From positions 10,770,001 to 10,834,000 of the forward strand of contig JAMJFZ010000320.1 in assembly GCA_026225945.1 (NCBI GenBank): a stretch of DNA of 64,000 nucleotides. The letters run 5' to 3'. The position numbers and the translations under genes are program-made. The DNA comes from Cricetomys ansorgei. Its lineage: Eukaryota; Chordata; Mammalia; Rodentia; Nesomyidae. Positions 13,737 to 25,500 of this stretch are shown piece by piece. The notes beneath the pieces are model-generated. The model did not search any database and was not told the DNA's origin. It worked only from the letters and a program-made list of their open reading frames with translations. Every line of letters begins with the position of its first letter. The first letter of the stretch is position 1.

Positions 13737-13837
13737 GTCTGTAGAGTGCCTGCAGCCACCTACAATGTTTGTTCACTCCATGACTGCACGTCTGTGGAAA
13801 TTATTTTGTTTTGCTTTAGAAACTGTGTGTGAAAGGG

Positions 13838-13915
13838 CTGGAGATGAAGCGCAGAGGTGATGCTTACCTAGCATGTGAGATGCCCAGAAAGGATCCTCAG
13901 GATCACAGAGAAAGT
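13838..13915 (+). mobile_element. ID-like SINE
   Basis: ggctggagatgaagcgcag, tgcttacctagcatgtgaga, then an A/G-rich tail. Confidence 0.5.
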
Positions 13916-13984
13916 AAAAGAAGAGAAAGAGGTGCTAGAAAGGGAGGGCATCTGAGTTATCATAGAGAAGTCAACGTGCCAATT

Positions 13985-14092
13985 TTTTTGAGATGGTCTC
14001 CACTACATAGCTGAAGATGACCTTGAATTTCTGATCCTCCTGCCTCCACTGCCCAAGCGCTGGAATTACAAGCATGTACCACTCTACCAGTT
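13985..14092 (-). mobile_element. B1/B4-type SINE, antisense
   Basis: ttttttgagatggtctccac, ctgatcctcctgcctccac, gcgctggaattacaagcat. Confidence 0.65.
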
Positions 14093-14486
14093 TTGTTTCC
14101 CCCTATAACTAATGACAACTGATAATACTATAAAGTTACTTAAAACACCCTTTAAACTTCCCGGTGTACATTAATAAACTTTAAATAGTGACAACCCCAT
14201 ACTTAGATTATTTACAAGTATCTCTGTGAGTGGAAGGAGTTTATGTTGTCAGAACATCATCTGGATGTCCCTGAAGAGATTCGGCCTACGGAACAGAAGG
14301 CATCGCATATACACTGGCCACAGTATGATTGCATTAGTGAAGACTAACATAATTCAGAGAATCTAATTAATGCTGATAGTGTTCTGTCAATCGAAATATG
14401 AGTAACCTGATAGAATGTTTACATAGCATCACTCTAAGGCTGTGTTAGTACTATCTTAATTTTATGCTGTGTAAATGCATGCGGTG

Positions 14487-14600
14487 TGCATGTATGTATG
14501 TGTGTCTGCATGTGTTTAGTGTTCATATGTGCTTTCGTGCGCGTGTGTGTGTGTGTGCGCATGTGTGAGTGCACATGCATGCAGGTACATATGCATGTGT
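14487..14600. repeat. TG-rich imperfect microsatellite
   Basis: Imperfect gtgt/gcgc/catg alternation joined to the SINE that follows. Confidence 0.8.
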
Positions 14601-14604
14601 ATGT

Positions 14605-14876
14605 AAATTGAGAGACCAGAAGTTGACATTAGGTGTCTTTCTTCATTGTTCACTACTCTAACTAACGAGGCGGGATTTCTCACAAAAGCTGGAGCTCGTG
14701 AATTGGGCTAGCCTAGCTAGCCAGCTTCTCCAAGGAGATCTGTCCTTCCCCGAGTGCTGGGACTACAGGAGACCACCATGCCCACTCTGATTTTTATGCA
14801 GGTGCTGGGGATCCGAGCCCCGATCCTCATGCTTGCACGAGAAGTGCTTTATCCATTGAGCGGTCGCCCCAATCCC
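14605..14876 (-). mobile_element. Long rodent SINE composite, antisense
   Basis: gagaccagaagttgacatta, ccgagtgctgggactacag, gtgctggggatccgagcccc, atccattgagcggtc. Same layout at 24.59, 32.54 and 62.19 kb. Confidence 0.65.
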
Positions 14877-15060
14877 TATCATTTTCATTTTAACATGGTC
14901 AAAACCTATCAAAACACATGATTTTAATGTAAAAATACTTATCTGCACACATAAGAAATATCTGTTCATTTAAAATACTTTAATATGTTAAAAGCTATTA
15001 AATTTGTCTCCCTGACATACTGAAGACTTCCTCTAAAAATATAAGATAAAAAGTGTCTAG

Positions 15061-15574
15061 ATCAATGTGTGTGTGTGTGTGTGTATATATGTGTGTGTGC
15101 GTGTGTGTATGTGTGTGTGTGTATATATGTGTGTGTGTGTATATGTGTGTGTGCGTGTGTGTATGTGTGTGTGTGTATATATGTGTGTGTGTGTATATGT
15201 GTGTGTGCGTGTGTATATATGTGTGTGTGCGTGTGTGTGTATATATGTGTGTGTGTGCGTGTATGTGTGTGTGTATGTGTGTATATATGTGTGTGTGTGT
15301 CTGAGTGTATGTGTGTGTATATGTGTGTGTGTGTGTGCGTGTATGTGTGTGTGTATGTGTGTGTATATATGTGTGTCTGAGTGTATGTGTGTGTATATAT
15401 GTGTGTGTGCGTGTGTGTATGTGTGTGTGTGTATATATGTGTGTGTGTGTATATGTGTGTGTGCGTGTGTATATATGTGTGTGTGCGTGTGTGTGTATAT
15501 ATGTGTGTGTGTGCGTGTATGTGTGTGTGTGTATGTGTGTGTATATATGTGTGTGTGTGTCTGAGTGTATGTGT

Positions 15575-15608
<34 letters not shown>
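15061..15608. repeat. Complex TG/TA/CG microsatellite array with internal higher-order duplication
   Basis: About 548 bp of gtgt punctuated by tatata, gcgt and ctgagtgtat. The block 15151-15320 recurs nearly identically at 15407-15580. The marker ctgagtgtatgtgtgtgtat occurs at 15301, 15377 and 15561. Confidence 0.95.
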
Positions 15609-15611
<3 letters not shown>

Positions 15612-15727
15612 CTTATGTTTTACTAAATTTCAGCTTACGTTTCAATAAATTAGCTTACTTGGTTGGGTTTTCTTTTTTACCAAAAATATTGGTTACAAAA
15701 TGCTACCAGTATTAATAAAAGTCAGGT

Positions 15728-15733
15728 TTTAAT
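15728..15733 (-). promoter_or_regulatory. Gas2l3: Possible poly(A) signal (ATTAAA) for Gas2l3
   Basis: ATTAAA on the minus strand about 640 nt downstream of the stop codon, followed by T-rich sequence. Canonical AATAAA on the minus strand occurs only much further down (about 13.1-13.3 kb), so the 3'UTR could instead run through the TG-rich array. Weak evidence. Confidence 0.25.
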
Positions 15734-15939
15734 AAAAAAAAAATAATAAAACCAGTTCCTTCTTATATGGAAAGGTTATAGAGATTTAAATAATAAGAAT
15801 TTCATTAATCCAGAATAATGTCAAACTAAGCAGCAGCAGCCATTGGTACTTAGGATTGCTGGACCAGATTCCTGATCAGGACATTGACTTAGGCGCCTTT
15901 TGTAGCAGGTGTCAAACCATGGCTGGGTGTTACTATGTG

Positions 15940-16016
15940 CCCCAGGCACATAGTATGGCATCCTGCCTCAGCCTTCAGAGGCTGGGATTACAGGCACACA
16001 CACTAATGCCAAGCAA
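15940..16016 (-). mobile_element. 7SL-type SINE fragment, antisense
   Basis: tcctgcctcagccttcagag and ggctgggattacaggcaca, reverse complement of B1/B4. Confidence 0.55.
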
Positions 16017-16369
16017 ACCGTTCTTTATGACTGAACACAGTAACTACTGTGAAGAGCATCAGTGTTGCTATTAGCAGATAATCTCCAAACTTAATACCTA
16101 TCCAAAAATATACCAACTGTAGTTACACTTCTAGTGTTGGACTTTTACATTTCCCTCAAACAGCAGATATTAACAGATGGTACAAATCAAAACTCATACA
16201 TTTGTCTATTAATATACGAAAAGCTCGTGAGTCCTCTTCTTGACACGCCCTTGTCCCCAGCCCCCATCCCTGCAGGTAGCCAGACAAACAGGAAAAGCTT
16301 TTGTGATCCTTGTGAAGCTAATCACCATTCTGCTTGGTCACCTTGACTGGGTAAAATGATACAAATGTG

Positions 16370-17674
16370 TTACTTTCTAAGCTTCTTACTTCCAGTCATA
16401 ACAAAATAATGGTCATCATCTTCCTTTTTCTTGGCAGTAGGTTTTTTGTCTCCACTGTCTGCTTCCTTAACAGATGAGGGTGGTTTCCTGGTGGAAGCTG
16501 GTAGCTTGCTACTTTGGGGAGGCCCTTTAGCTGAATACTGGCCCTTCATGGCAGTCTGTGCTGACTTTGAGACAGATTCTGTCTTGGCAGAAGACTGGGG
16601 AACACTCACAATGGACAGTGGGGTACGGCCAGGAGACCTTGAAGAGCCAGGTCCCATCTTCTGGCAGGTACCCTTACTCTGAGGGTGCCTTTTGGCAACT
16701 GAAACTGTATTCTTACCTTTCGATTCCTGAGTAGCTTTTGAAGAGGACACTGAACACACAGAAGCTGGATTATTTACATTCAAGGCAGACTGAGGTCTTT
16801 GTGCAGAAAGTGCCCTTGATTTAAGAGTTCTGTCGGGTGGCTGAGATTGTGTCGCTGGACCAGTGGCTCTGGTTTTAGAACTGGGTTTTGTCACTTTAGC
16901 AGAAGATTCAGAAGGGTTAGGCCTCCCATGCAAGTTACCTCTGGGTAGCTTTGGACATTTTGATGATAAATTTATGGGTGATTCATCCCTGGAAGAAATA
17001 TGATTGTGTTTCAAACTCTTCGGTTCAATTTTTCCAGAAGCCTTACTCGGCAGATGTCTAGACTTCGAGGGATCTCTTGGGTTCTGGGCTGGAGTGGCCT
17101 TGGTCTCAGCAGTCCTGCGGAACGTGACACATTTTTTCACTGAACCAGATGCGAACCGTGCAGTGCTGGATGGAGCTGGTGCCAGGCTTTTACCCACTGG
17201 GTTAGAGGAAGCCAGGGAAGATGGCGCACTGTTGGAAGGAGCATGGGGCTTTTTCCCTGTGCCTTTCAAAGACGCAAGCTTGGGGCGGGAAGAGGATGCT
17301 GGGGAGTTCTGGAGTTTAGCACGGGTAGACAGAGAAGCCGGATTACCTTTCACTGATGGTGCAGGTGGCAACACACCTGGCAGTGGATGCGCCTGCTTTT
17401 CCTTGCTCTTTGGAACACTCAGTGGTGTGCCAGGTTTTAAATTTTGTTTCTGAAACATGTTCACTGCTGATAAAGGGTTCATTTCGGGAGGCTGAGGTGT
17501 TCTGGCAGGTGAGTCTGGCACACTTTCGTTAGAAACTCCTTTTTGAAATGCTAAGATCTTTTGTTCTAGTGTAGCAAACTGCAGTATTCTACAGGGGTCA
17601 TATTTCAGCAAAAATCCTTGCAGAGTATCCCAGCCTCCACCAACACGGACCATGACGTGTTTTCCATGAAGCAT
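16370..17674 (-). CDS. Gas2l3: Gas2l3 terminal coding exon: end of GAR domain and disordered C-terminal tail
   Basis: The acceptor is ggggcag at 17675; upstream codons that stay open past it are intron read-through, not protein. 434 codons plus TAA at 16370-16372. It begins [15 protein letters not shown], finishing the GAR domain by about residue 286. The rest is low-complexity, rich in Ser, Pro, Lys, Ala and Thr, and ends with an acidic/basic patch ([15 protein letters not shown]) and a KKLRK terminus. No membrane segment or coiled coil seen. The family tail binds microtubules. The 3'UTR continues below 16370. Confidence 0.95.
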   Translation of the reverse strand: MLHGKHVMVRVGGGWDTLQGFLLKYDPCRILQFATLEQKILAFQKGVSNESVPDSPARTPQPPEMNPLSAVNMFQKQNLKPGTPLSVPKSKEKQAHPLPGVLPPAPSVKGNPASLSTRAKLQNSPASSSRPKLASLKGTGKKPHAPSNSAPSSLASSNPVGKSLAPAPSSTARFASGSVKKCVTFRRTAETKATPAQNPRDPSKSRHLPSKASGKIEPKSLKHNHISSRDESPINLSSKCPKLPRGNLHGRPNPSESSAKVTKPSSKTRATGPATQSQPPDRTLKSRALSAQRPQSALNVNNPASVCSVSSSKATQESKGKNTVSVAKRHPQSKGTCQKMGPGSSRSPGRTPLSIVSVPQSSAKTESVSKSAQTAMKGQYSAKGPPQSSKLPASTRKPPSSVKEADSGDKKPTAKKKEDDDHYFVMTGSKKLRK

Positions 17675-20600
17675 CTGCCCCAAAAACAAAATAAAAAAAT
17701 AAAAAAGTGAGCCATGAGGTTTATAGTGTCGATCTGCTAACAACCGTAATTTGCATTTTCTATGACCTATGAAACACCGAGGATTTGCCAACGGCTTCAT
17801 TTCAATTGACAGTCTCTTTTTTGTATTAAAAAAATAAGTTTAGTATTAGATTATACAACTAATAATAAAAACTCTCCACTTTGTAATAAAAATGTTTGCA
17901 TATAATTTGCCAGTGATCAGCTGCAGGTGGGACAAAGGAAGGCCATAAGCACGGGCATTATCAGCACACTGGTACGTGACCTAAGGAAAAGATTTATGCG
18001 TATGCCTGAAAGTATTTATCATTATGAGTGGCAATATTTTTGTTTATTTTCTTACTATATTGATCTTACTGGATATTCTAATTTGTTCGTTTCTTCTTAA
18101 GGGAGTTGATGGAAAAATTAATCCATCTTAGAAAATCTGAAAAATGCAGTAAACCCCTCATGTATATGAAGATATTTTTATTTGGCTATACTCAGTGTTT
18201 AAATAGTCTCAGCAGTCTTCTAGTTAGTTGCTTGAGCATTAAAAGCATCTACTCAAACTCATTTAAAATTCATGAAATCAAGCATATAATATTTTTCCTG
18301 TACAGTGAAATTCTTCCATTAATAGCACCTTCTACTGCACCAGAATGCACCAAGGCAGACAGCCAGCTTAAAAGGTAGGAAGCCTGCTCTCTCAACCCTC
18401 CCACTAGGCCAGCCTGGTCCCCCAAAACCCAATCCACCACCATCTTCACACCCCCACCCCAAAACTCCCTGCTTCTGCAGCCTGCCTGAATCCCAGATAC
18501 CAACAACTATCTCCTGCCCTAGAGCATGCCAAGGCAGCTAGCCAGAAGAACAGGTAGGCAGCCTGCTCACTCAGTGTCCCAGTCCCCAGCTTGGGCAGAG
18601 AGTCCCTGATTGACAGGGGGGCCACAAAGAATAGAAGACCAGAGAAGAAAAAGAAACCAAGGAACAAAACAGTGATCCAATAAAGAAAAACTTAGGAATT
18701 TGGCCCCTAAACCTATAATCGCCCCAAGCCCAGATGTCTAAATGCCAGCGTTAGAACACAATCAACAACAACCAGGGCAGTGTGTCACCACCAGAGCCCA
18801 GCTGTCCTTCCACAGCAAGCCCTGAACACTCTGACCCAGCCAAAGCAGGAGAAAGGGACCTTAAAACCAACTTTATGAAGATCACAGAGGCCCTTAAGGA
18901 GGAAATGAATAAATCCCTTAAAGAAAGCCAAGGAAAAAACAAGCAAATAATTGAAGAAAACAAACAAAATTGTCTAAGGGCTGAAAATGGAAATAGAAGC
19001 CATAAAGAAAACACAAACCAAGGGAATCTTGGGAATGAAAACATTAGAAAGGCAAGCGACAGCAAGGGAATACAAGAGATGGGAGAGAAAACCTCAGGAG
19101 TTGAAGATACTATAGATAAAATAGATACGTCACTAACAGAAAATATTAAATTAAAAAAATTCCTGTCAAAACATTCAGGAAATCTGGGACACTATGAAAA
19201 GACCAAACCTAAGAATGATAGGAATAGAGGAAAGAAAAGAATCGCACCTCAAAACCCAGAAATTTTTTCAATAAAATTGTAGAAGAAAAATTTCCAAATC
19301 TACAGAAGCATACAGGACACCAAATAAACTGGTCCGGAAAAGAAAGTCCCCTCACCATATAATACAACACTAAACACACAGAACAAAGAAAGAATACTAA
19401 AAGCTGCAAGAGAAAAAGAGTAAGTGACACAGAAAGCCAACCTATTAGAATTACACCTGACTATATACACAGACCTATAACCCCAAGGAAATAGAAGTCA
19501 TTAAAAGTCTCCTAACCAAAAAATGCTCAGGGCCAGAAGGTTTTAGTACAGAATTCTATCAGACATTCAAAGAAAAGTTAACACCAATACTCCTCAAATC
19601 ATTCCACAAAATAGAAACAGAAGGAACACTGCCAAACTCATTCTACAAAGCCACAGTCACCCTGATTCCCAAATCACACAAAGATTTAACAAAGAAAGTT
19701 TCACACTAATTTCCCTCATGAACATAGATACAAAAAATACTTGATAAAATACTTGAAAACCGAATCCAAGAACACATCAAAAAGATTATCCACCATTATC
19801 AAGTAAGCTTCATCCCAGAGATACAGGGATGGTTCAACACATGAAAATCAGTCAGTGTAATCCACCATATAAACAAACTGAAAGATAAAAACCACATGAT
19901 CATATCACTAGACAAAATCCAACACCCCTTCATGATAAAACTCTTGGAGAGATTAAGGATACAAGGGACATACCTAAACATAATAAAGAATTTACAGCAA
20001 GCCACAGCCAACATCAAATTACATGGAGAGAAACTCAAAGCAATTCCACTAAAATCAGGAACAAGACAAGGTTGTCCATATCTATTCAATACAGTACTTG
20101 AAGTTCTAGTTAGAGCAAGAAGACAACAGAAGGAGATCAAGGGGATACAAATTAGAAAGGAAGAAGTCAAAGTATCCTTATTTGCAGATGATATGACAGC
20201 ATATATAAGCAACCCCAAAATTTCTACCAGGGAACGCCTGCAGCTGAAAAACTTCAGTGAAGTGGCAGGCTACAAGATCAACTTGGAAAAATCAGTAGCC
20301 CTCCTGTATACAAATGACAAATGGACTAAGAAAGAAGTCAGGGAAACAACACCCTTCACACAATGGCCACAAACAACATAAAGTACCTTGGGTTGACTTT
20401 AACCAAGCAAGTTAAAGGCTTGTGTGACAAAAACTTAAGTCTGAAGAACTGAAGAAGATCTCAAAAGACAGCAAGATTTCCCATGCTCCTGGATTAGTAG
20501 GATTTACATAGTGAAGATGGCCATCTTACCAAAAGCAATCTACAGATTCAGTGCCATCCCTACTAAAATCCCAACACAGTTCTTTAGAATCCTTGAAAGG

Positions 20601-22448
20601 ACAATACTCAGCTTCATATGGAAAAATCAAAAAACCCAGGATATCTAAGATAATCCTGGAAATTAAAGAACTTTCAGAGGTATCAACACTCCTATCTCAA
20701 GCTGTACTACAGAGCCATAGTAATAAAAACCACATGGCACTGGCACAAAAACAGACACATTAAACCAAAGAAATGTTCAGTATCCTTAACCATCCACGAA
20801 ATGCAAGTCACAACTACTCTAAGATTCCATCTTATACCTGCTAGAATGGCTAAGATCAATAACTTAAATGGCAATTCACGCTAGCGGGGATGTGGAGCAA
20901 GGGGAACATTGCTAACATTGCTGATGGGAGTGCAAGCTTGTACAGCCACTATGGAAATCAAGAAGGCGATTCCTTAGGAGATTGGAAATTGACCTATCTC
21001 AAGACCCAGCTATCCCACTCCTGGGCATAGACCCAAAGGATGCTCTATCCTACCAAAAGGACACTTGCTCAACTCTGTTCATGTCAGCTTTGTTCTCGAT
21101 AGCTAGAAATGGGAAACAGCTTACATGTCCCTCAACTGAAAAAACGGACAAAGAATTGTGGCACATTTACACAATGGAGTACTACTCAGCTTTAAAAAAA
21201 AATAACTTCAGGAATTTTGCAGACAAATGGAAGGAACTAGAAAAAAACCATCCGGAGTGAGGTAACCCAGTCCCAGATAGACAAACATAGTATGTACTCA
21301 CTTATTTGTGGATATTAACGTTAAACAAAGGACAAAGGGGCTGTAATCCACAAACCCAGAGAGACTGTGCAACAAGGAGGGCCCCAGTGGGAACGCAGGG
21401 ATGTCCCTGGTAAAGGGGAAATAGAACAGAGGGTACAAGTGGGCTGGGGGAGATGGGAATGGGAAGAGAAGGGATCAGGTGTGGGGAGAAGGATGGAGGG
21501 AGAGAATATTTGGAGAAACTACTGGAATTGGAGGAGATTTAAGGGGTGATCGGGAGACGGGGTGTGGTGGAAACTCACTGGAGTCTATGAAGGAGACCCT
21601 AGCAAGGACTCCTAGTAATGGAGGATAGGAGCCTGAACCAGACATCTGCTGCAACCAGGCAAGGCTTCCAATAGTGGGACTGGGACACTGACTCAGCCAC
21701 AAAAACGTCAACCTGTAACCTAAACTCCCTACAGGATCTGCTGGGACAGTGTAAGGTCAGAACCCCACGTCGAAGGAGGGAGAAACCATGCCGGATACTG
21801 AAGGACAGGCCAGGAACTAGAGTCTGGAGAGCCGGGGGATGATTTCTAATGATGTCCTCCTCTGCTCATAGATCGGTGTCTAGCCCAGCCTTCATCAGAG
21901 AGGCTTCCTCGGGCAGCTGGTGGGAGCAGATGCAGAGCCCAGGGCCGAACACTGTGCAGCGCTCAGGGAACCCCACAAAAGAGGTGGAAGAGGGATTGTA
22001 GGGTTGAGAGGGGTCAAAGACATCAGGAGAACAAGCCCCACAAAGTCAGCTGACCTGCTTTCTTAGGGACTCACAGAGCCTGAAGTGGCAGACATTCATG
22101 GTCCCCCAAATATGTCTTGTGGTTGTCTGGCTTGGTGTTCTTGCAGAACTCCTAACAGGCTGGAGTAGGGGGAAGGCGTTCTCTGACACTTCTGCTGCCC
22201 TTGGGAACCCTTTCCTCCTGCTGGGTTGTCTAGTCCACTCTTGATGTAGGGATTAGTGCCCGGCCCTGTTCCATCTTGTTGTGCCCTGTTTGAGTGGTAA
22301 CCCCGGGAGGATCACTTATTTTGTGGGGAGAGGTAGGGGTTGGGTGGGTAGATGAGGGCAGGGGGGTAGATCTGGGGAAGAAGGGAATGGGTGATCTGGG
22401 AGGGGTGGAGGGAAGGGAGGAGGGTTGTTAGGATGTATCATATGAGAG

Positions 22449-22503
<55 letters not shown>

Positions 22504-25500
22504 AAGTAAAAGGGGATCAAAAGGAGATTAGTAAGCAAAAAATCCAATTCCAAGACAAATTTAAATTTGCATGACTACAGGCTGCACACTGCAGACTTAC
22601 CCTTATAAAGAGTATTTTCTCCCCTAGTCGGTACCGTCCTTCAGATAAGTATTCGATAGAAAATCGATGAGAACAACTACAAGGAGGATCTTCAGCAATG
22701 TGTTTAACCTAAAATTAAAAATAAATATCAATACTTAGTGCCTATTAGGAAAAAGTAGCCAATGAAAAATTAAAACGGAATGTTATATGATAGGAAAATA
22801 AATCTCAAAGATAAAATTTTAAAGCTGGCTCAACTATTTAATATCTCTTCTCCTCTCCTTGTTAACAAATTTTTCAATCAGACACAGCTAAACTAGCAAC
22901 AGCTAGCAGTCATGAGGGCTCAGTCTCCCCCTCTTTTAGACCAAGTGAAGGCAGGCTTGAAGTCAGAAACACTGAAGGAGGTCTGAGAACGGGTAAGAAA
23001 ATAAAGTAAACTCAAAACACTTCTGCTGATCTTAAGGCAACATGAGCTCATCACTAAGCCTGAACTGTTTCAAGCCCTGAATGATTTTATATTTGTGTCA
23101 ATCAAAGACCAGTCAATCGGACGCAGGCTAAGCAAGAACTCTCGCTTTTCCCTTCCGACAATTCTAAACGAACAGTGTGGGAAATGCCTCTATGTGTTTG
23201 AAGTCACTGCTAAAATAAGCAAAGACATATGTCTATATGCGCATGACTGAATAAAACCCTTAATATTTCAATCCAGAAGTGTTTTTCTAGAAGTATTTGC
23301 TCCATTTGAAATACCTCATGAGAAAGCAGAAGAAAGAATCCTAACTTCTATCCCTCAAAATCTTGGAATTTTTTTTTTTTTATTAAGAATTTCAAATATG
23401 CTGGGCAGTGGCAGCCACACCTTTAATCTCATTACTTGAGAGGTAGAAGCAGGCGCATCTCTGAGTTCAAGGCCAGCCTGGTCTACAGAGTGAGTTCCAG
23501 GACAGCCAGAGTTACGACAGAGAAACACTGTCTTGGAAAAAAAAAATTATCCAGGATATCTGTACATCATGTCCATGTACAGGTGGACATTGAATGTACT
23601 AATATAGCATGCATATATTTAAAGAAGTATGTTTGTTTTTGCTTTTGCAATTAAAATTCGGATCTGAGTCATTTATTTTCCACGATTAGAATATGCAAAT
23701 ACGTGCTTACATTTAGCACCACGATGCTGTCAGTGCTGACCGTCATCACTAGCACCGTGTACATGGGTAATGGGTCATGGATACCAATGTTTCTAGGTCT
23801 ATTTATTGCACAGTTATCAACACTAAAGGAAACAACCCACAACGAAATCGCCGTATTTCTTCTCCTCACTCCCACCGATTTTCCACATATGCACATTTTT
23901 CATAAAGTCAGCATTCCCTCCCTGCTGCATCACTGCCACAGCGATCACAGGAACTACCGTTCTGTGCTAATACTGAACCCATCTATCACGCCTTGGCCTA
24001 CTGCAGGGTTGTTACATTACTTAAGCCTTTCCACTATTATAAACAGTACTACATTAAACATTCTTATTTTTTACTGAACTCCAGTTTTCACTAACAAGAG
24101 CAATTCCTAAGTACAGTTTCACCACAAATTTATACATCTTTCAGTTTTCCAACTTTTAAAACTTCTGCTGCGGGAACAAAATGGCATTTTGTGGCTATCT
24201 TACCTTATTCCCTTAATTAGCAGGCGTCACCATTAGACTTCCTTCCTTTTGAATGTAAGTCTTGCACATTTGCCCACTGACAGTGTTTTTCTTATCAAAT
24301 GTCCTGTCTTCACATAGTAAACTATACGCTAAATTTTTCATTTAACAAAACATATTTTACAGTTTCCTCTACTGATTATCATTCTTTAAGATTTCATGAA
24401 ATTTTAAATGATTTTTTTCTACTGCATTATTTCTGCTTCCCATTTTGATAATTATGATCACCAAAAGTATCGGTATCAAAAGGGTAATATAGGTAAATAC
24501 ATTTGGTCTAATGAAAGCTTTTTCAGACTGACATACTCTTAATCTGTCTTGCAAGGTACTCTGAATATTTATTCTATTTTCTTATCTTGTGGGTGTGAAT
24601 ATATGTGTCCATCAGTGTGGTATATGTGTATGTGCGGTGCATGTTTTGTGCGTGTGTCTGTGTACATGTGAGTGCACGTGCATGTGTGAACTCGCGTATG
24701 TGGAGGCAAGAAGTCTACATCAGGTGTTTCTCCTCTTCCTCTCCCTCCTTCTCCTTCACTCACCTTGTATTTTGAGACAGAGCTTCTTACTGAGCCCAGA
24801 GCTCACCAACTGGCTAGACTGGTAGGTCAGCGAGCTCTGCCTCTGTCCCCTGTCCGCCCCCGCCCCCCAATCCCTCAGCACTAGGGTTACAAACACACGC
24901 CACCACAGCCAGTTATTTACGGGGCGCTGAGGATCTGAGCTCAGTTTCTTGTGCTTGTGCAGCCAGGAGTTTACCAATTGAGCCATCTCTCCGGGCCCCA
25001 AGCTGAGTGATTTGTCAAAAAAAATTATATGAAATAAGAAAAGAAGCACCACTAAATGTTTATTAGTAAGAATCTATTCTTATTATAAAATAATTTTGTA
25101 CACTAAACTTTTCTTTACAATGCTACAAATCTTTTATTTAAATTGCAATGAGCAGAAAATGTTGGATACTTGATCTACCTCCATGATGTACACTACACTC
25201 ACTGCAGAAGATCCAGAGCCTAGGGTGCTCTGTTACTTTCTGCAGAATGGACCGGTTCCGTTGAGAAGACCATCAGGGCATGGCCCACCATATAAAAAGT
25301 CTGCATATTGTCTGTTAGGGGAAATGCTCAGAAAAACCCTATCATTTTCCCTTGCAACTGTTCCTCCCCCGTATTCTCCTAGTGTCTGCGTCCTATCTAC
25401 TTAACCTGGCCAATCACCTTGGATTGGATCTCTCCCTCACAGTCATTAACTAAGTCCTGTCCATTCTAATCATGGTTCATAATTGTTTCTTTTGCTCCAT

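Larger units (their letters stand above)
1..16369. other. Downstream flank of Gas2l3, no gene recognised
   Basis: No open frame here resembles a known protein and none has splice-supported continuity. Apart from the repeats listed separately, the stretch is unremarkable AT-rich sequence. Part of 13-16.3 kb may be Gas2l3 3'UTR. Confidence 0.7.
18300..22502 (+). mobile_element. Degenerate rodent LINE-1, internally deleted, antisense to Gas2l3
   Basis: In order on the plus strand: two 5'-UTR promoter monomers (18.3-18.7 kb), ORF1 remnant with coiled-coil-type sequence (18.78-19.45 kb), ORF2 reverse-transcriptase remnant (19.46-20.8 kb), C-terminal and 3'-UTR sequence (20.8-22.45 kb, G-rich near the end) and a GATA tail. 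Several frameshifts and stops. The ORF2 endonuclease domain and the end of ORF1 are missing, with ORF1 sequence running directly into RT sequence. Not mobile. Confidence 0.9.
17675..22600 (-). other. Gas2l3: Gas2l3 last intron, mostly occupied by an L1
   Basis: 4.9-kb intron between the two GAR exons. The L1 at about 18.3-22.5 kb, plus strand, accounts for nearly all of it. Confidence 0.85.

Noticed and set aside
15053..15626. Overlapping Cys/Val/Tyr-rich open frames in several frames
   Set aside because: They are translations of the TG/TA array; a dinucleotide repeat leaves all frames open.
16431..17453. Plus-strand frames of 83 and 149 codons
   Set aside because: Antisense shadows of the real Gas2l3 terminal exon; no splice signals or homology of their own.
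17675..17800. In-frame extension of the Gas2l3 terminal exon beginning MKPLANPRC
   Set aside because: It reads through the ggggcag acceptor into intron; the true protein joins KILFIR to MLHGKH with correct phase.
18106..18378. 90-codon plus-strand frame before the L1
   Set aside because: AT-rich intron sequence with no homology; its end runs into the L1 5' end.
19896..20381. Reverse-transcriptase frame considered as a functional gene
   Set aside because: Only a part of L1 ORF2, with stops and frameshifts on both sides and no endonuclease domain.
22451..22502. Regular repeats considered as a CRISPR-like array
   Set aside because: Plain tetranucleotide microsatellite without spacers, in a vertebrate genome.
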